64,000 nt of DNA from positions 1,053,001 to 1,117,000 of the forward strand of contig NZ_CP036295.1 of NCBI RefSeq assembly GCF_004801255.1, in the 5' to 3' direction. Of this stretch, positions 52,247 through 60,944 are shown in pieces. Positions within the stretch are counted from its first letter, which is position 1. Each line of letters begins with the position of its first letter. Under the pieces are notes generated by a model. It worked only from the letters and a program-made list of their open reading frames with translations, searched no databases and was not told the DNA's origin. Origin of the DNA: Desulfovibrio desulfuricans. GTDB lineage: Bacteria > Desulfobacterota > Desulfovibrionia > Desulfovibrionales > Desulfovibrionaceae. A program made the translations under genes and the position numbers.

Positions 52247-53281
52247 ATGGGATTATGCAAAAACAACACGCCTTGCGCGCCGGAAAACGCGCGTGCGGCG
52301 GCGCAGGCCGAACAGGTGCAGAATACGGGGCAATATGCGGCGGCGCAGGCCCCCTCGCGTGCAAAACCCTGGGGCGCATGGATCAGCCTTGCCCTTGCCA
52401 TGAGCATAGCGGGCAGCGCAGTGGTGGCGGGCAAGGTGCTTGTGGGCAGCTTGCCGGTTTTTCTGGCTGCTGGGCTGGGGCTTGGGGCAGGCCTTGTGCT
52501 GATGCTGCCGATGCTGTGGCTGCGGGGCGAAACGGGCGGGCTTGACCGCCGCACGCACGCCACGCTGGCGCTGCAGGCCCTGTGCGGCATTGCTCTGTAC
52601 CGCGTGTGCACCTTTGAGGGGCTGCGCTTTACCAGCGCGGCCTCGGCTGGTCTTATGAGCAGCGCAGCCCCTGCCGTGATCGGGTTGATGGCGTGGGGGC
52701 TGCTGCGCGAGCGCCCTCCGTTGCGGCGTATTGGCGGCATCGCCTGCGTGAGCGCGGGGCTGGTGGCCATCAATCTGTCGCCCTTTTGGGCGGGATCCGC
52801 CTCGACGGAGCTGGCGGGGGGCGACCAGTGGCGCAGCTTGCTGGGCAACGGTCTTGTGTTGTTGGCGGTGCTGTGCGAGGCGGCCTTTTCGGTGCTCAGC
52901 AAGGCTCGGTGCTGCCCCATGTCGCCCCTGCGGCGCACGAGCATTGTTTCGCTGTACGCCTTTGTCATGTTGCTGCCCATGGCGTTGCTTGACGCCAGAG
53001 ATTTTGACCTGAGCGCAATGCCGGTTCGTGCCGTCTGGGGCATCGTCTATTATGGAGTAGCCGTGTCGTACCTGTCGTACGTGCTGTGGTTCAGGGGCAT
53101 TGCCCATGTCCCGGCCAGCGCCGCCGCTGCCTTTACAGGGCTTGTGCCGGTAAGCGGCGTGGTCTTGTCGTGGCTGGTGCTTGGCGAAGGGATACTGTGG
53201 ACGCATCTGGCCGGGCTGGCCTGCGTGACGGCGGGCATCTGGCTGTCGTGCGCGGCAAAAAATGCACCGGCCCGCAACTGA
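52247..53281 (+). CDS. EamA/DMT-family exporter
   Basis: 344 residues, ten membrane segments in two EamA repeats (about 50-180 and 200-335), e.g. GLRFTSAASAGLMSSAAPAVIGLMAW and VPASAAAAFTGLVPVSGVVLSWLVLGE. The first 45 residues are polar and cytoplasmic. The MocR partner suggests control by an amine- or amino-acid-like metabolite; the substrate is unknown. AGGAGAGAGG before ATG 52247 sets the start, although the frame is open from 52151. Confidence 0.87.
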   Translation: MGLCKNNTPCAPENARAAAQAEQVQNTGQYAAAQAPSRAKPWGAWISLALAMSIAGSAVVAGKVLVGSLPVFLAAGLGLGAGLVLMLPMLWLRGETGGLDRRTHATLALQALCGIALYRVCTFEGLRFTSAASAGLMSSAAPAVIGLMAWGLLRERPPLRRIGGIACVSAGLVAINLSPFWAGSASTELAGGDQWRSLLGNGLVLLAVLCEAAFSVLSKARCCPMSPLRRTSIVSLYAFVMLLPMALLDARDFDLSAMPVRAVWGIVYYGVAVSYLSYVLWFRGIAHVPASAAAAFTGLVPVSGVVLSWLVLGEGILWTHLAGLACVTAGIWLSCAAKNAPARN

Positions 53282-53402
53282 CGGCGGGCGGGATACGGCC
53301 CTAACCGCCGGGTGGAAGACACCGAAATCAGTCGCGCAACGGCGCGGTAAATCACGGCCTGTCCGTGGTTTGTGGACGCGTTGACGCGGCAAGACTCAAA
53401 TA

Positions 53403-53432
53403 CAAAAGGGGGGGCAAAAGCCCCCCTTTTTG
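53403..53432. terminator. Bidirectional terminator between the DMT gene and the CCG gene
   Basis: CAAAAGGGGGG (53403) and CCCCCCTTTTTG (53421) form an 11-bp stem with A/T ends, so T-runs occur in both directions. Confidence 0.85.
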
Positions 53433-53454
53433 TAGTTATCTCACGGTCAGCAAA

Positions 53455-55050
53455 CTATTCTTCTTCGCCTTCAAACTTGATGAACCCGGGGTTCACGTTG
53501 ACCATGGCGTTGACGATCAGTTCCACCAGGCCGCCGTATGCGAAGTTGTTCTTGGTGTACAGGTCGTTGTGTTCCAGCAGTTCGCGGATCTGGCCTTTGC
53601 AGTTGGAGCAGGGAGCGCAGATGTACTTGCGGGTTTCCGGTCCAAGGCAGTCCTTGAAGGCTTCGCCGATCTGCCACATCTTTTTGCGGCCAGAGATGTT
53701 GCCGCGCCATTGTTCAATGTTGTTGCGCGTCATGATGGCAAAGCCTGATCCGCCGCCGCAGCAGTAGTTGTCCACGCCGTGGCAGGGCATTTCGCGGAAC
53801 ATGGGCGCAATTTTGCGCACGATTTCGCGCTGGGGTTCAACAATGCCCATGAGGCGCACGATGTTGCAGGGGTCGTGCAGGGTCACGGGGAAGTTGTTGC
53901 GCGAGGGGTCGAGCTTGAGGCGGCCGGACATGACGATGTCGTGCAGGGTCACGTAGCAGCTTTCGCGCGGCACCTGGTATTCAAAGGGGATGACGCGGTC
54001 GGCGATGACGGTCAGGGCCTTGTGGGCGTGGCCGCATTCACCGATGACAATCTTTTTCACGCCAAGTTCTTTGGCGGCCATCATGTGCTGCAGGGCGATG
54101 CGGGCGGTCTGGGCGTCGTCGTAAAACACGCCGTAGTTCACGCCGTCGTACGCCAGCGCCTTGCTCGAGAGCGTCCAGGAGAGGCCTGCTTCCTGGAAGA
54201 TCAGGGAGAAGGCGGCGATGTTTTCAGGCCAGGCCATCACTTCGCCAGCGTTGTGCAGCAGCATGATGTCGGCGCCCTGCACATCGAAGGGCGTGTGGAT
54301 GCCCACGCCGGTGATTTCGGTGTAGTCCTCGTCGATGAACTCCACGTTTTCTTTCACCACTTCAGGCGTCATGCCGGTAGAAGACCCGCACTTCAGCTGG
54401 TTCATGGTGCCTTTTTCGTGCAGTTCGCGAGCGTAGATGCCCATCTCCTGGCTGAAAAGCTTGCGGATTTCGCGGGCCAGCAGGCCGTTGTCAACGCCGA
54501 TGGGGCAGGTCTGGGCGCAGCGGCGGCAAAGGTTGCAGCGGTAGGCCAGTTCGCCAAGGCGAGCCACGGTCTTCCAGTTAAGGTCCATGTCGCCGTAGCG
54601 CCATTTGGCAAAGGGTTCCTTTTTCACATACTGCTTGTAGATGCGGCGAAAGATCTCGGACCGGAAGTTGGGCCGGTACATTTCGTTTTTGCCGGACATC
54701 TCGTACAGATGGCAGGCATCGGAGCAGGAGTTGCACTGGGCGCAGTAGTCCATGCTGGTTTCGAGCATGGGCAGGAAGGTCCAGTTGTTCTCCTTGCTGA
54801 ACAGTTTACGCATGCCGGTGAGGAACTTGTTGACCATTTCCTCTTCTTCTTCCTTGTTCTTGGGCATGGGGATGTTCAGCACGCACACGTCGTCAAGAAT
54901 GCAGGCGGTGTTCTGCTTCTGCTCGTCGGTAAAGGGCTTCCAGGGCATGGTTTTCACGTCCAGGGGAAGCTCAGGAATATCCTTAAGGTCAATGCTGACC
55001 ATCTGCCCTTCGGCAGTGGAAACATCTTTCAATTGCAGGGTATCTTTCAT
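53455..55050 (-). CDS. DsrK/HdrD-like Fe-S oxidoreductase with CCG domains
   Basis: 531 residues. Two [4Fe-4S] ferredoxin motifs: CAQCNSCSDAC (about residue 102) and CNLCRRCAQTC (about 173). The C-terminal half has CCG domains: HDPCN...YCCGGGSGF (about 393-436) and CAPCSNCKG (about 488). This is the HdrD/DsrK pattern, whose CCG domains hold the special [4Fe-4S] cluster that handles thiol-disulfide chemistry. The partner cytochrome b gene is 11 bases upstream. It resembles DsrK of sulfate reducers, but other HdrD-like oxidoreductases share this layout. GGGAGTTCCACC precedes the ATG. Confidence 0.85.
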   Translation of the reverse strand: MKDTLQLKDVSTAEGQMVSIDLKDIPELPLDVKTMPWKPFTDEQKQNTACILDDVCVLNIPMPKNKEEEEEMVNKFLTGMRKLFSKENNWTFLPMLETSMDYCAQCNSCSDACHLYEMSGKNEMYRPNFRSEIFRRIYKQYVKKEPFAKWRYGDMDLNWKTVARLGELAYRCNLCRRCAQTCPIGVDNGLLAREIRKLFSQEMGIYARELHEKGTMNQLKCGSSTGMTPEVVKENVEFIDEDYTEITGVGIHTPFDVQGADIMLLHNAGEVMAWPENIAAFSLIFQEAGLSWTLSSKALAYDGVNYGVFYDDAQTARIALQHMMAAKELGVKKIVIGECGHAHKALTVIADRVIPFEYQVPRESCYVTLHDIVMSGRLKLDPSRNNFPVTLHDPCNIVRLMGIVEPQREIVRKIAPMFREMPCHGVDNYCCGGGSGFAIMTRNNIEQWRGNISGRKKMWQIGEAFKDCLGPETRKYICAPCSNCKGQIRELLEHNDLYTKNNFAYGGLVELIVNAMVNVNPGFIKFEGEEE

Positions 55051-55061
55051 GGTGGAACTCC

Positions 55062-56000
55062 CTAGTCTTCCTTCTTGGGGGCTGCGGGATTGGTGGTGGC
55101 CACGTCAACCCAGGTCTTGGGCTGGCCGTCGCCAGCGATATGCTCGGCAGACCACGCCACGTTGTACTTCATGGCGTCCATGATCTTCTGCTGGTTCTTG
55201 GGGCTGAAGTTGGTGGGCTCGTCGCCCCAGCGGATGTCATGGTAGGTGAAGTACTTCATGAAGACGTGGCCCATGTGAGTCATGGGAATCCAGATCAGCA
55301 GGAAAAAGCCCACCAGCAGGTGCAGGCTGAACAGCACGTTGGTCTGGGGAGCAAAGTGGAACGTGATCAGATTGTACATAAAGGTGCGGGCCAGCTCAAA
55401 GTAAGAGGGGGCGGAAGCCCAGGCAGCCAGACCCAGCACGCCGAAGAGAACAAAAACAAGCAGGTTGAAGTAGTGCTCGGGGGTGCTGTAGCGGCGCAGG
55501 CCTTCATCGGCCCGACGGCGCAGCACCAGGCTGACGCCGCCCACGATGATGCACAGCGTGCCGGCAAGAGCACAGGCGCTGATAATATTACCTACAAAAA
55601 TCATCAGGCCGCCCTGCGGGTCGAGGCCCAAAAGCTGCGCAACGGCAGAGCAGAGCACTACGATGGTTCCACCCATGAGCATGTACATGCCCACATGGAA
55701 AGGATAGGTGCGCACCCACAGTTTGAGGTTGTGCTCAAAAGTGGCGTGCAGGAAAAGCACTTCGATCAGCAGAGCCTTTACATCGCCCATGTGCTCAACA
55801 TGCCGGGGCTTGGTCCACCAGTCTTTTTCTTCCATAAAGCTGCCGCCGTACACCGTCTTGGAGCCTTCGTGGGGCACGGGGTACAGTTCCCACCGAACGT
55901 GCAGAGGGCTGGCTGCAAGGTAGGTTTTGATTTTGAGGTAGGCCATGCAGAAAAAGCCGGCTACCGCCAAATAGCCAAGAATGTAAAAAAGTGTGCTCAT
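55062..56000 (-). CDS. DsrM/NarI-like membrane cytochrome b subunit
   Basis: 312 residues, about six membrane segments (near 1-22, 95-115, 125-150, 175-195, 215-235, with a long N-terminal cytoplasmic insert). Candidate haem-ligand His are in FLHATFEHNLKLW, YPFHVGMY, TFHFAP and SLHLLVGFFLLIWIPMTHMGH. The NarI-like gamma subunit takes electrons from menaquinol, or gives them, and passes them to the Fe-S partner. It is the first gene of the pair; GGGAGTAAACG precedes the ATG. Confidence 0.84.
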   Translation of the reverse strand: MSTLFYILGYLAVAGFFCMAYLKIKTYLAASPLHVRWELYPVPHEGSKTVYGGSFMEEKDWWTKPRHVEHMGDVKALLIEVLFLHATFEHNLKLWVRTYPFHVGMYMLMGGTIVVLCSAVAQLLGLDPQGGLMIFVGNIISACALAGTLCIIVGGVSLVLRRRADEGLRRYSTPEHYFNLLVFVLFGVLGLAAWASAPSYFELARTFMYNLITFHFAPQTNVLFSLHLLVGFFLLIWIPMTHMGHVFMKYFTYHDIRWGDEPTNFSPKNQQKIMDAMKYNVAWSAEHIAGDGQPKTWVDVATTNPAAPKKED

Positions 56001-56494
56001 GCGTTTACTCCCGTGGGGTCAAGATGCCGCTAAATCGTGGGTTAGTTGCGGCCGGCACAGCCGACACGCTTTCAAGCCCGGCATGCGTCTGCCTGCCTGC
56101 AACCTCTCCTTTGAATGGGCCGACGCCTGATGAATTCTGACCATTGTAATCAGGAATTGATCACAGTAGGACAGATAGTCAAGGTGTACGGTGACCCCCC
56201 TGATACTCAAAATTATGAAAAATGCAAAGATGTCAGGTGGAAACAATACAGTAAAGTTAATCCCGATTAAGCTAATTTTATTTAAATAAATCAGGTAGAT
56301 TACACTGTTTAAAATTTTTTTTCAAGCCAAACAAAAAATTTTTTGAACAAGCGGCAAATAAATTTTTTATACTGATTTGGTAGGATAAAATTTATCTGTG
56401 ATGTCGGCCCAATAAAAAAGGCCGGCTTGCGCCGACCTTTAGTGCTGAAAAAATGGTAAATTTTTTGATTTGGTATGATTACTTACATGGGTAT
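56001..56494. other. AT-rich control region of the DsrMK-like pair
   Basis: No gene. Region 56270-56400 is strikingly AT-rich, with symmetric elements (TTTATTTAAATAAA at 56278-56291; CAAAAAATTTTTTG at 56332-56345). It lies between the Rrf2-type regulator and the minus-strand DsrMK-like genes, so it probably carries their promoter. Confidence 0.55.
56417..56440 (-). terminator. Terminator of the first Rrf2 gene
   Basis: AAAGGCCGGC / GCCGACCTTT with one A:C mismatch and TTGC loop; a T-run follows on the minus strand. Confidence 0.75.
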
Positions 56495-56911
56495 CTACAT
56501 GAGGATGCGATGGTCGTGCATCAGATCGCGCAGGGTGATTGAATCAAATACTCCGTCAAGGGTCGACTGCAGGTTTTCCCAGGCTTTTCTTACTTCGCAG
56601 CCATCAAAGCGCGCGCATTCACCGGGTTTTTCCATACAGTTGGTAAGTTCTATCCCGCCTTCCATGAGATTGACAATACATCCAAATGTGAGTTCCTCAG
56701 GCTTGCGCAAGAGTACATGACCGCCCTTGGCCCCTCGTATGCTGCCCGTTATGCCCGCCAATCGCAGCTGGCGTAATATCTGCTCGCTAAATTGCGAGCT
56801 GATGCCCGTTTGCGCTGCCAGATGGCTGGAAGAGACTGGTTTTTCCATGCCGTTTTGGGCCAGAAATAGAAGGATTCTGGCAGCATAGCGTGTTTTGGCC
56901 GAGAGCTTCAT
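56495..56911 (-). CDS. Rrf2-family regulator with Fe-S-type cysteines
   Basis: 138 residues. Winged helix (AARILLFLAQNG; SSQFSEQILRQLRLAGITGSIRGAKGGHVLLRKPEEL) followed by three Cys: Cys92, Cys99, Cys105 in NCMEKPGECARFDGC, the IscR/NsrR-like ligand arrangement for a [2Fe-2S] or [4Fe-4S] cluster. It may sense redox, NO or Fe-S status and control the adjacent DsrMK-like pair. GAGGGATACAAA precedes the ATG. A palindrome lies in its promoter. Confidence 0.9.
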   Translation of the reverse strand: MKLSAKTRYAARILLFLAQNGMEKPVSSSHLAAQTGISSQFSEQILRQLRLAGITGSIRGAKGGHVLLRKPEELTFGCIVNLMEGGIELTNCMEKPGECARFDGCEVRKAWENLQSTLDGVFDSITLRDLMHDHRILM

Positions 56912-57240
56912 TTTGTATCCCTCTTGAGCAGATTAAATGTATATCTGCCATGCCTGCCGGCGACTCTGCGCCGTTAATGCGGCTGTTTTCTTACTTTTGA
57001 CACGCAACCATAACACATAAATTTGTGCATGGGCAGTATTTTTTTTTTGCCGCGCAAGGGTTGCGAAACTATTCACATTGCTGAAAACGCGGAAAAATCG
57101 GGTATGTCATGCGGGTATTTTTGATCAGCTTCCCGCTTGACGGCATGAAAATGGTGCGCTAAAAACATGATCAAAACAGTCTAAATTAGACAGATATGGT
57201 TTCGAGCCAATTATTGTCTCCTGCAAAATAAGGAATGAAT
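56912..57240. other. Divergent region between two Rrf2 genes
   Basis: Holds the promoters of both Rrf2 genes and the palindrome at 56928-56948; no coding frame is seen. Confidence 0.6.
56928..56948. promoter_or_regulatory. Palindrome before the Fe-S-type Rrf2 gene
   Basis: GCAGAT-(9 bases)-ATCTGC is a perfect inverted repeat 17-37 bases upstream of the start codon at 56911. Autoregulation by the Rrf2 protein is plausible. A related CAGATAT motif lies at 57189-57197 before the second Rrf2 gene. Confidence 0.5.
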
Positions 57241-57789
57241 ATGCGTATTTCGACAATGGCCTGCCATGCTTTGCACCTGCTCTTGTGCCTTTCTGAACAA
57301 AGTGAGGACATCCCGGCCTCTGCGTCCGAGCTTTCGGTCTGCACGGGCATCTCTGAAAAATTTGTTCAAAAGATCATGCGCCTGCTTCAGGCAGAGGGCA
57401 TTGTCAAAAGCGTTCGCGGTATTGCCGGCGGTCATATGCTTGCGCGTACGCCTGACGAAATTACCCTGGCGGACATTATTTTTGCAGTTGAGGGCGGTAT
57501 TTCCCTGCCTGGCGTGAACCAGGCCGCGCCCGTGGGCAAAGTGGCCTTTGACGCATGGGATAAGGTCGCCCGCTCCATGCACAGTTCGCTTGAAGCCGTG
57601 ACTCTTGGTTCAGTTCGACAAAGCAGCGCTTCGACGCAGCGGCATGCCACCCGCCGCAGGGTGGCGCAACCTTCTTCTCCGCTTCTGCCGGAGACCGACT
57701 TTGGAGGCACCAATGCAAAAGCATATTCTCTTGGTAGACAGCGATGCCGAAAGCCAAAGCAGGCTGTCCCAAACCCTTCAGCAGTGTAA
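57241..57789 (+). CDS. Rrf2-family regulator without Fe-S cysteines
   Basis: 182 residues. The winged helix is clear (ASELSVCTGISEKFVQKIMRLLQAEGIVKSVRGIAGGHMLARTPDEI). The three Cys of Fe-S Rrf2 proteins are absent, as in Rrf2 of Desulfovibrio vulgaris, the regulator next to hmc. After residue 125 the protein has an odd basic, Ser-rich tail of about 55 residues that overlaps the next gene by 77 bases; it may be the result of a lost stop codon. ATG 57241 is chosen because AAGGA stands six bases before it; ATG 57235 is too close. Confidence 0.82.
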   Translation: MRISTMACHALHLLLCLSEQSEDIPASASELSVCTGISEKFVQKIMRLLQAEGIVKSVRGIAGGHMLARTPDEITLADIIFAVEGGISLPGVNQAAPVGKVAFDAWDKVARSMHSSLEAVTLGSVRQSSASTQRHATRRRVAQPSSPLLPETDFGGTNAKAYSLGRQRCRKPKQAVPNPSAV

Positions 57790-58066
57790 TTACCGGGTAA
57801 GCACAGCAAAAACCTGCGCGGAAAGCCTGGCCATGGTCGAGAGCGACCGCCCCGACTGCATCGTGTTTGATGTGGAACTAGAGGGAACCTCTGGAACCAT
57901 CATGTACAGTCGGCTGCGCCGCAATGCGGGCACGAGGTCGCTCCCTGCTGTGGTATGCACCTCTGTGGGGCCCAGACCGGTCTGCTTTGGTACGGGCATA
58001 CCTGTACTTTCAAAGAACTGTTCGAGCGACGCGCTGCTGTCTACCGTCAGCGCCGCCATGGCATAG
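57713..58066 (+). CDS. Rrf1-like stand-alone receiver protein
   Basis: 117 residues. Receiver fold with acidic pocket VDSDAE (Asp9, Asp11), phospho-acceptor Asp53 in VFDVELEG and a conserved Lys103 in LSKNCSS. It has no output domain. In D. vulgaris, rrf1 and rrf2 are linked to hmcABCDEF; here the same two gene types lie next to the hmcEF-like genes. GGAGG before ATG 57713 is a good Shine-Dalgarno sequence. The normal Thr/Ser after strand 4 (VCTSVG) is kept. Confidence 0.8.
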   Translation: MQKHILLVDSDAESQSRLSQTLQQCNYRVSTAKTCAESLAMVESDRPDCIVFDVELEGTSGTIMYSRLRRNAGTRSLPAVVCTSVGPRPVCFGTGIPVLSKNCSSDALLSTVSAAMA

Positions 58067-58081
58067 CAGCCTTGCTGCGTG

Positions 58082-58127
58082 CCTGACGGTCAGGCTGGGA
58101 TGATGCCCGACCGTCAGGGCTTGTTTG
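58082..58127 (+). terminator. Terminator of the rrf2-rrf1 unit
   Basis: CCTGACGGTC (58082) pairs perfectly with GACCGTCAGG (58109), followed by GCTTGTTTGTT. Confidence 0.7.
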
Positions 58128-58217
58128 TTCTGCTGGTGCGCCTTGCAAAAGGACAAACCTAAGCGCACCCTGCAGCGAGTCTCTCTACGCAGCCATGTGA
58201 GAAATCAATTACTTTGG

Positions 58218-58239
58218 GCCCGCCTGCCAACAGGCGGGC
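58218..58239 (-). terminator. Hairpin after the HmcF-like gene
   Basis: GCCCGCCTG / CAGGCGGGC with a four-base loop, 25 bases after the minus-strand stop codon; no T-run, so termination efficiency is uncertain. Confidence 0.6.
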
Positions 58240-58263
58240 TCATGTTATTTGCTGATAGCCTGC

Positions 58264-59649
58264 CTACACCTCGTTGTGGGGTATGTGGTCGGGGATGATC
58301 AGCATATCAACCAGCAGAGGCTTGAGGAACGACCACTTGATGTTGTGCTCTTCGTACACTTCCATCATGTCGCGGATGGCGTCCCAACAGTTGTGGCAGG
58401 GCGTGATGACCATTTCCGCACCGGTGGCGTGTATCTGATCCAGTTTGTTTTTGAGGCCAATGTTGCGTTCTTTGCGGTAGATGCCGATGCCGTTCAAACC
58501 GCCGCCTCCGCCGCAGCAGAAGTTGTGGTCGCCCTTGGGGTCCATCTCGCGGAAGTCTTCGGCTATGTAGCCCATGATTTCGCGGGTGGCCATGCCGAGC
58601 CCGTGGTTGCGCACGTAGTTGCACGAATCCTGAAGTGTGCAGGGCATCTTGAGCTTTTTGGCAGGGTCAATCTTGAGCTTGCCCGTGCGCAGCATTTCCG
58701 CGACCCATTCCACGTAGTGCATAAAACGCACCGGCGGGTCTCCGCTTTCGCGTCCGGCCCAGTAAGGGCCCTCAACCACTGTCGCGCGGTGGGCGTGGCC
58801 GCACTCGGTACCCACCACGACCTTGGGCTTGATGCGGTCAATGGCGGCGTAGATGCGCTTGACGTTTTGCGAACAGCCTTCCCAGTCGCCCGCAAACATG
58901 GTGAGGGACGTGTTTTCCCACCCCTCGCGCGGCACGGTCCAGTTGGTGTCCGTAACGTGAAACAGAATGGCGGCCTGGGCGATGTCGTCAGGGTAGTGCT
59001 TTACCTCGCGGGCGTTGAGCACATACATGACGTCTGCATTTTCTTTTTCAACAGGAATTTCCAGTTCAGGCCATTCCTCCTGATGTTCTTCGACCATCCA
59101 TTCGCAGGTTTCGATCCAGTCTTCTTCGGTCACATCCATCTGCGCGCCGTACACGCGGTGCATGCCCGAGCCGATCTTCATCTCCCACGGGATAAAGCCG
59201 TGCTTGAACAAAATGCCGCGCAGATAGCTGAACATGACGCCTGTATCAATGCCGTGCGGGCAGTAAACGGCGCAGCGGTTGCAACAGGTGCACTTGCCCC
59301 AGGCTGCGTCCATGCACTTGATCATAAATTCGGCATCAACCTTGCCCTTGCGGCGCAGCAGCTCGCCAAGCGTTACCTGGATCTTGTATGAGGGGATCTG
59401 CGTGGGGTCGTTGTTGTTGGTGCGGTAAAAGAAACAGCTGTCCGCGCACATGGCGCAGTGCGCGCATACGCTGAGCCATGTGCGGGTGCGCGATTTGCAG
59501 GTTTGCTCAAGGTCGCGGGCCAGGGCCTCCTGGTCGACCTTCATTTCCTTCATCTGGCTGTAGTATTGCGCCCCACCCTTGTCTTTGAGCAGTTCAAGGA
59601 TGCCTTCTTTGGTGGTTATCGGGGTTGGGGTGCACAGCAATTCGGACAT
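58264..59649 (-). CDS. HmcF-like CCG-domain iron-sulfur protein
   Basis: 461 residues. [4Fe-4S] motifs [11 protein letters not shown] (about residue 62) and [11 protein letters not shown] (about 136), then CCG-domain motifs DSCNY...FCCGGGGG (about 340-377) and TPCHNCWD (about 415). It matches the cytoplasmic HmcF/TmcB-type subunit that exchanges electrons with cytoplasmic redox partners. The preceding cytochrome b gene ends 42 bases upstream. AAAGGAGCGAACC precedes the ATG. Length and gene order fit HmcF more than TmcB. Confidence 0.85.
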   Translation of the reverse strand: MSELLCTPTPITTKEGILELLKDKGGAQYYSQMKEMKVDQEALARDLEQTCKSRTRTWLSVCAHCAMCADSCFFYRTNNNDPTQIPSYKIQVTLGELLRRKGKVDAEFMIKCMDAAWGKCTCCNRCAVYCPHGIDTGVMFSYLRGILFKHGFIPWEMKIGSGMHRVYGAQMDVTEEDWIETCEWMVEEHQEEWPELEIPVEKENADVMYVLNAREVKHYPDDIAQAAILFHVTDTNWTVPREGWENTSLTMFAGDWEGCSQNVKRIYAAIDRIKPKVVVGTECGHAHRATVVEGPYWAGRESGDPPVRFMHYVEWVAEMLRTGKLKIDPAKKLKMPCTLQDSCNYVRNHGLGMATREIMGYIAEDFREMDPKGDHNFCCGGGGGLNGIGIYRKERNIGLKNKLDQIHATGAEMVITPCHNCWDAIRDMMEVYEEHNIKWSFLKPLLVDMLIIPDHIPHNEV

Positions 59650-59691
59650 GGTTCGCTCCTTTCAGGCGAAAAGATAATTCGTTTGCCCCGC

Positions 59692-60372
59692 CTACCAGGG
59701 AAAAGCGCCGCCGCGTGTTGCGCCGCCTCTTTTGATGGCAAAGTCCATGCCGATCTGGGCACGAGACATAAAGAAGAGCACAATGTGCGAAAGTTTGGTG
59801 AAGGGGGCCAGCAGAAGAAACAGTTCGCCGCTGAGCACATGGGCGATCATCCACGTCTGGTAGGCTCCGCCGTCAAAGCGGGCCATCAGGCCGGTGGCAA
59901 AGGGCAGAAAGGTCAAAAGCAGTATGAGCCAATCCTGGCCGCTGTTGAGCTGCCTGAGCGTCGGTGAGGAAAGACGCCGCAAGGCAAGCAGCACAAGGCC
60001 GGACAGGGCCATGATGGCAAGCACGTCGGCAGCGCCGCCTGGCAGCGACGGAAGGCTTATGCCCACATAGGTTTCAAGCAGAACGGTGTGCCCAAGAAGA
60101 AACAGCGGTATCAGCACCGCGCCAAAATGCAAAATAAAGAAAAGAATCGCGGCAACAGGCTGGGCCCGCCAGCCGCTGGTGCCGCCGGGGACAAGCCATT
60201 TAAAGATGGAAACGAGAGCACCCGGGATGGATCGGTCAGTATGATAGCTGTAAGCCACGCGCTCAAGGCGGGCATCAAGGCCGCGCACATACATGACCGC
60301 GCGTGCGAGCAGGCCGACGACAAATACGGCAAGTGAAATAATAAAGAGTGGTCCGGTAATGAAATCCAGCAT
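59692..60372 (-). CDS. HmcE/TmcC-like membrane cytochrome b subunit
   Basis: 226 residues, about five membrane segments (5-25, 75-95, 115-135, 150-170, 180-205). Candidate haem ligands are His84 or so in FFILHFGAVLIPLFLLGH and His in WMIAHVLSGELF and KLSHIV. The C-terminus RAQIGMDFAIKRGG is typical of HmcE/TmcC. It should carry electrons between the periplasmic cytochrome and the HmcF-like protein. AGGAGGCAGAATCAG precedes the ATG. Confidence 0.82.
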   Translation of the reverse strand: MLDFITGPLFIISLAVFVVGLLARAVMYVRGLDARLERVAYSYHTDRSIPGALVSIFKWLVPGGTSGWRAQPVAAILFFILHFGAVLIPLFLLGHTVLLETYVGISLPSLPGGAADVLAIMALSGLVLLALRRLSSPTLRQLNSGQDWLILLLTFLPFATGLMARFDGGAYQTWMIAHVLSGELFLLLAPFTKLSHIVLFFMSRAQIGMDFAIKRGGATRGGAFPW

Positions 60373-60419
60373 CTGATTCTGCCTCCTACGTATTCTTCAG
60401 TGTTCCTTGAGCCTACAGG

Positions 60420-60827
60420 CTATTTCGTTTTGCCGGCAAACTCAGATGCGGTGCGTTCGCTGTGGCAGACCCGGCAGTCCACAAGGCGCGGCCCCTTGCC
60501 AGCCTTGACGTGGCAGTCCGTACAGGCGGCGTGCATGTAGGCGACCTGCTTTTTTGCGGCAACCGAAGTAACGTCTTTGAGGGTTTCAGACATGCCTGCG
60601 TCAGTCATGTTGTGGCAGGTCGAACAGTCTCCGTTTTTGGCCTCTAACGCCTCCACATGCTTGTCATGGGGAAAAAAGACCTTGGGCATTTCGGGCTTGC
60701 TCACGGACGGAGTCTTGACGGGGACAAGCTCGTTGCCAAGCGCAGCGCCGGGCATCAATGCCAGGCCGCAAATCAACAGTAACAGGCAAGGGAGAGTGGT
60801 TCTGAATCTGATAAGTTTTTCCCGCAT
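60420..60827 (-). CDS. Class III cytochrome c with three haem motifs
   Basis: 135 residues. Signal peptide about 1-30. Three CxxCH haem sites: CSTCH (about residue 68), CTDCH (about 102), CRVCH (about 117), with axial His candidates in FFPHDKH and YMHAAC. Compared with tetrahaem cytochrome c3 the second haem is missing, so it looks like a cytochrome c7-type (three-haem) protein. Being first with the HmcE- and HmcF-like genes, it is the likely periplasmic electron carrier of the complex. AAGGATCCATC precedes the ATG. Confidence 0.84.
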   Translation of the reverse strand: MREKLIRFRTTLPCLLLLICGLALMPGAALGNELVPVKTPSVSKPEMPKVFFPHDKHVEALEAKNGDCSTCHNMTDAGMSETLKDVTSVAAKKQVAYMHAACTDCHVKAGKGPRLVDCRVCHSERTASEFAGKTK

Positions 60828-60944
60828 GATGGATCCTTGCTTCCTGACAAAATCCAGATGGTGTTACCCAGGTCTGAATCGCTCCGGGCACAATTGGGGA
60901 AATCCCGCACGAATGCTACGGGATTTCCCGTTGCAAACATTTGC

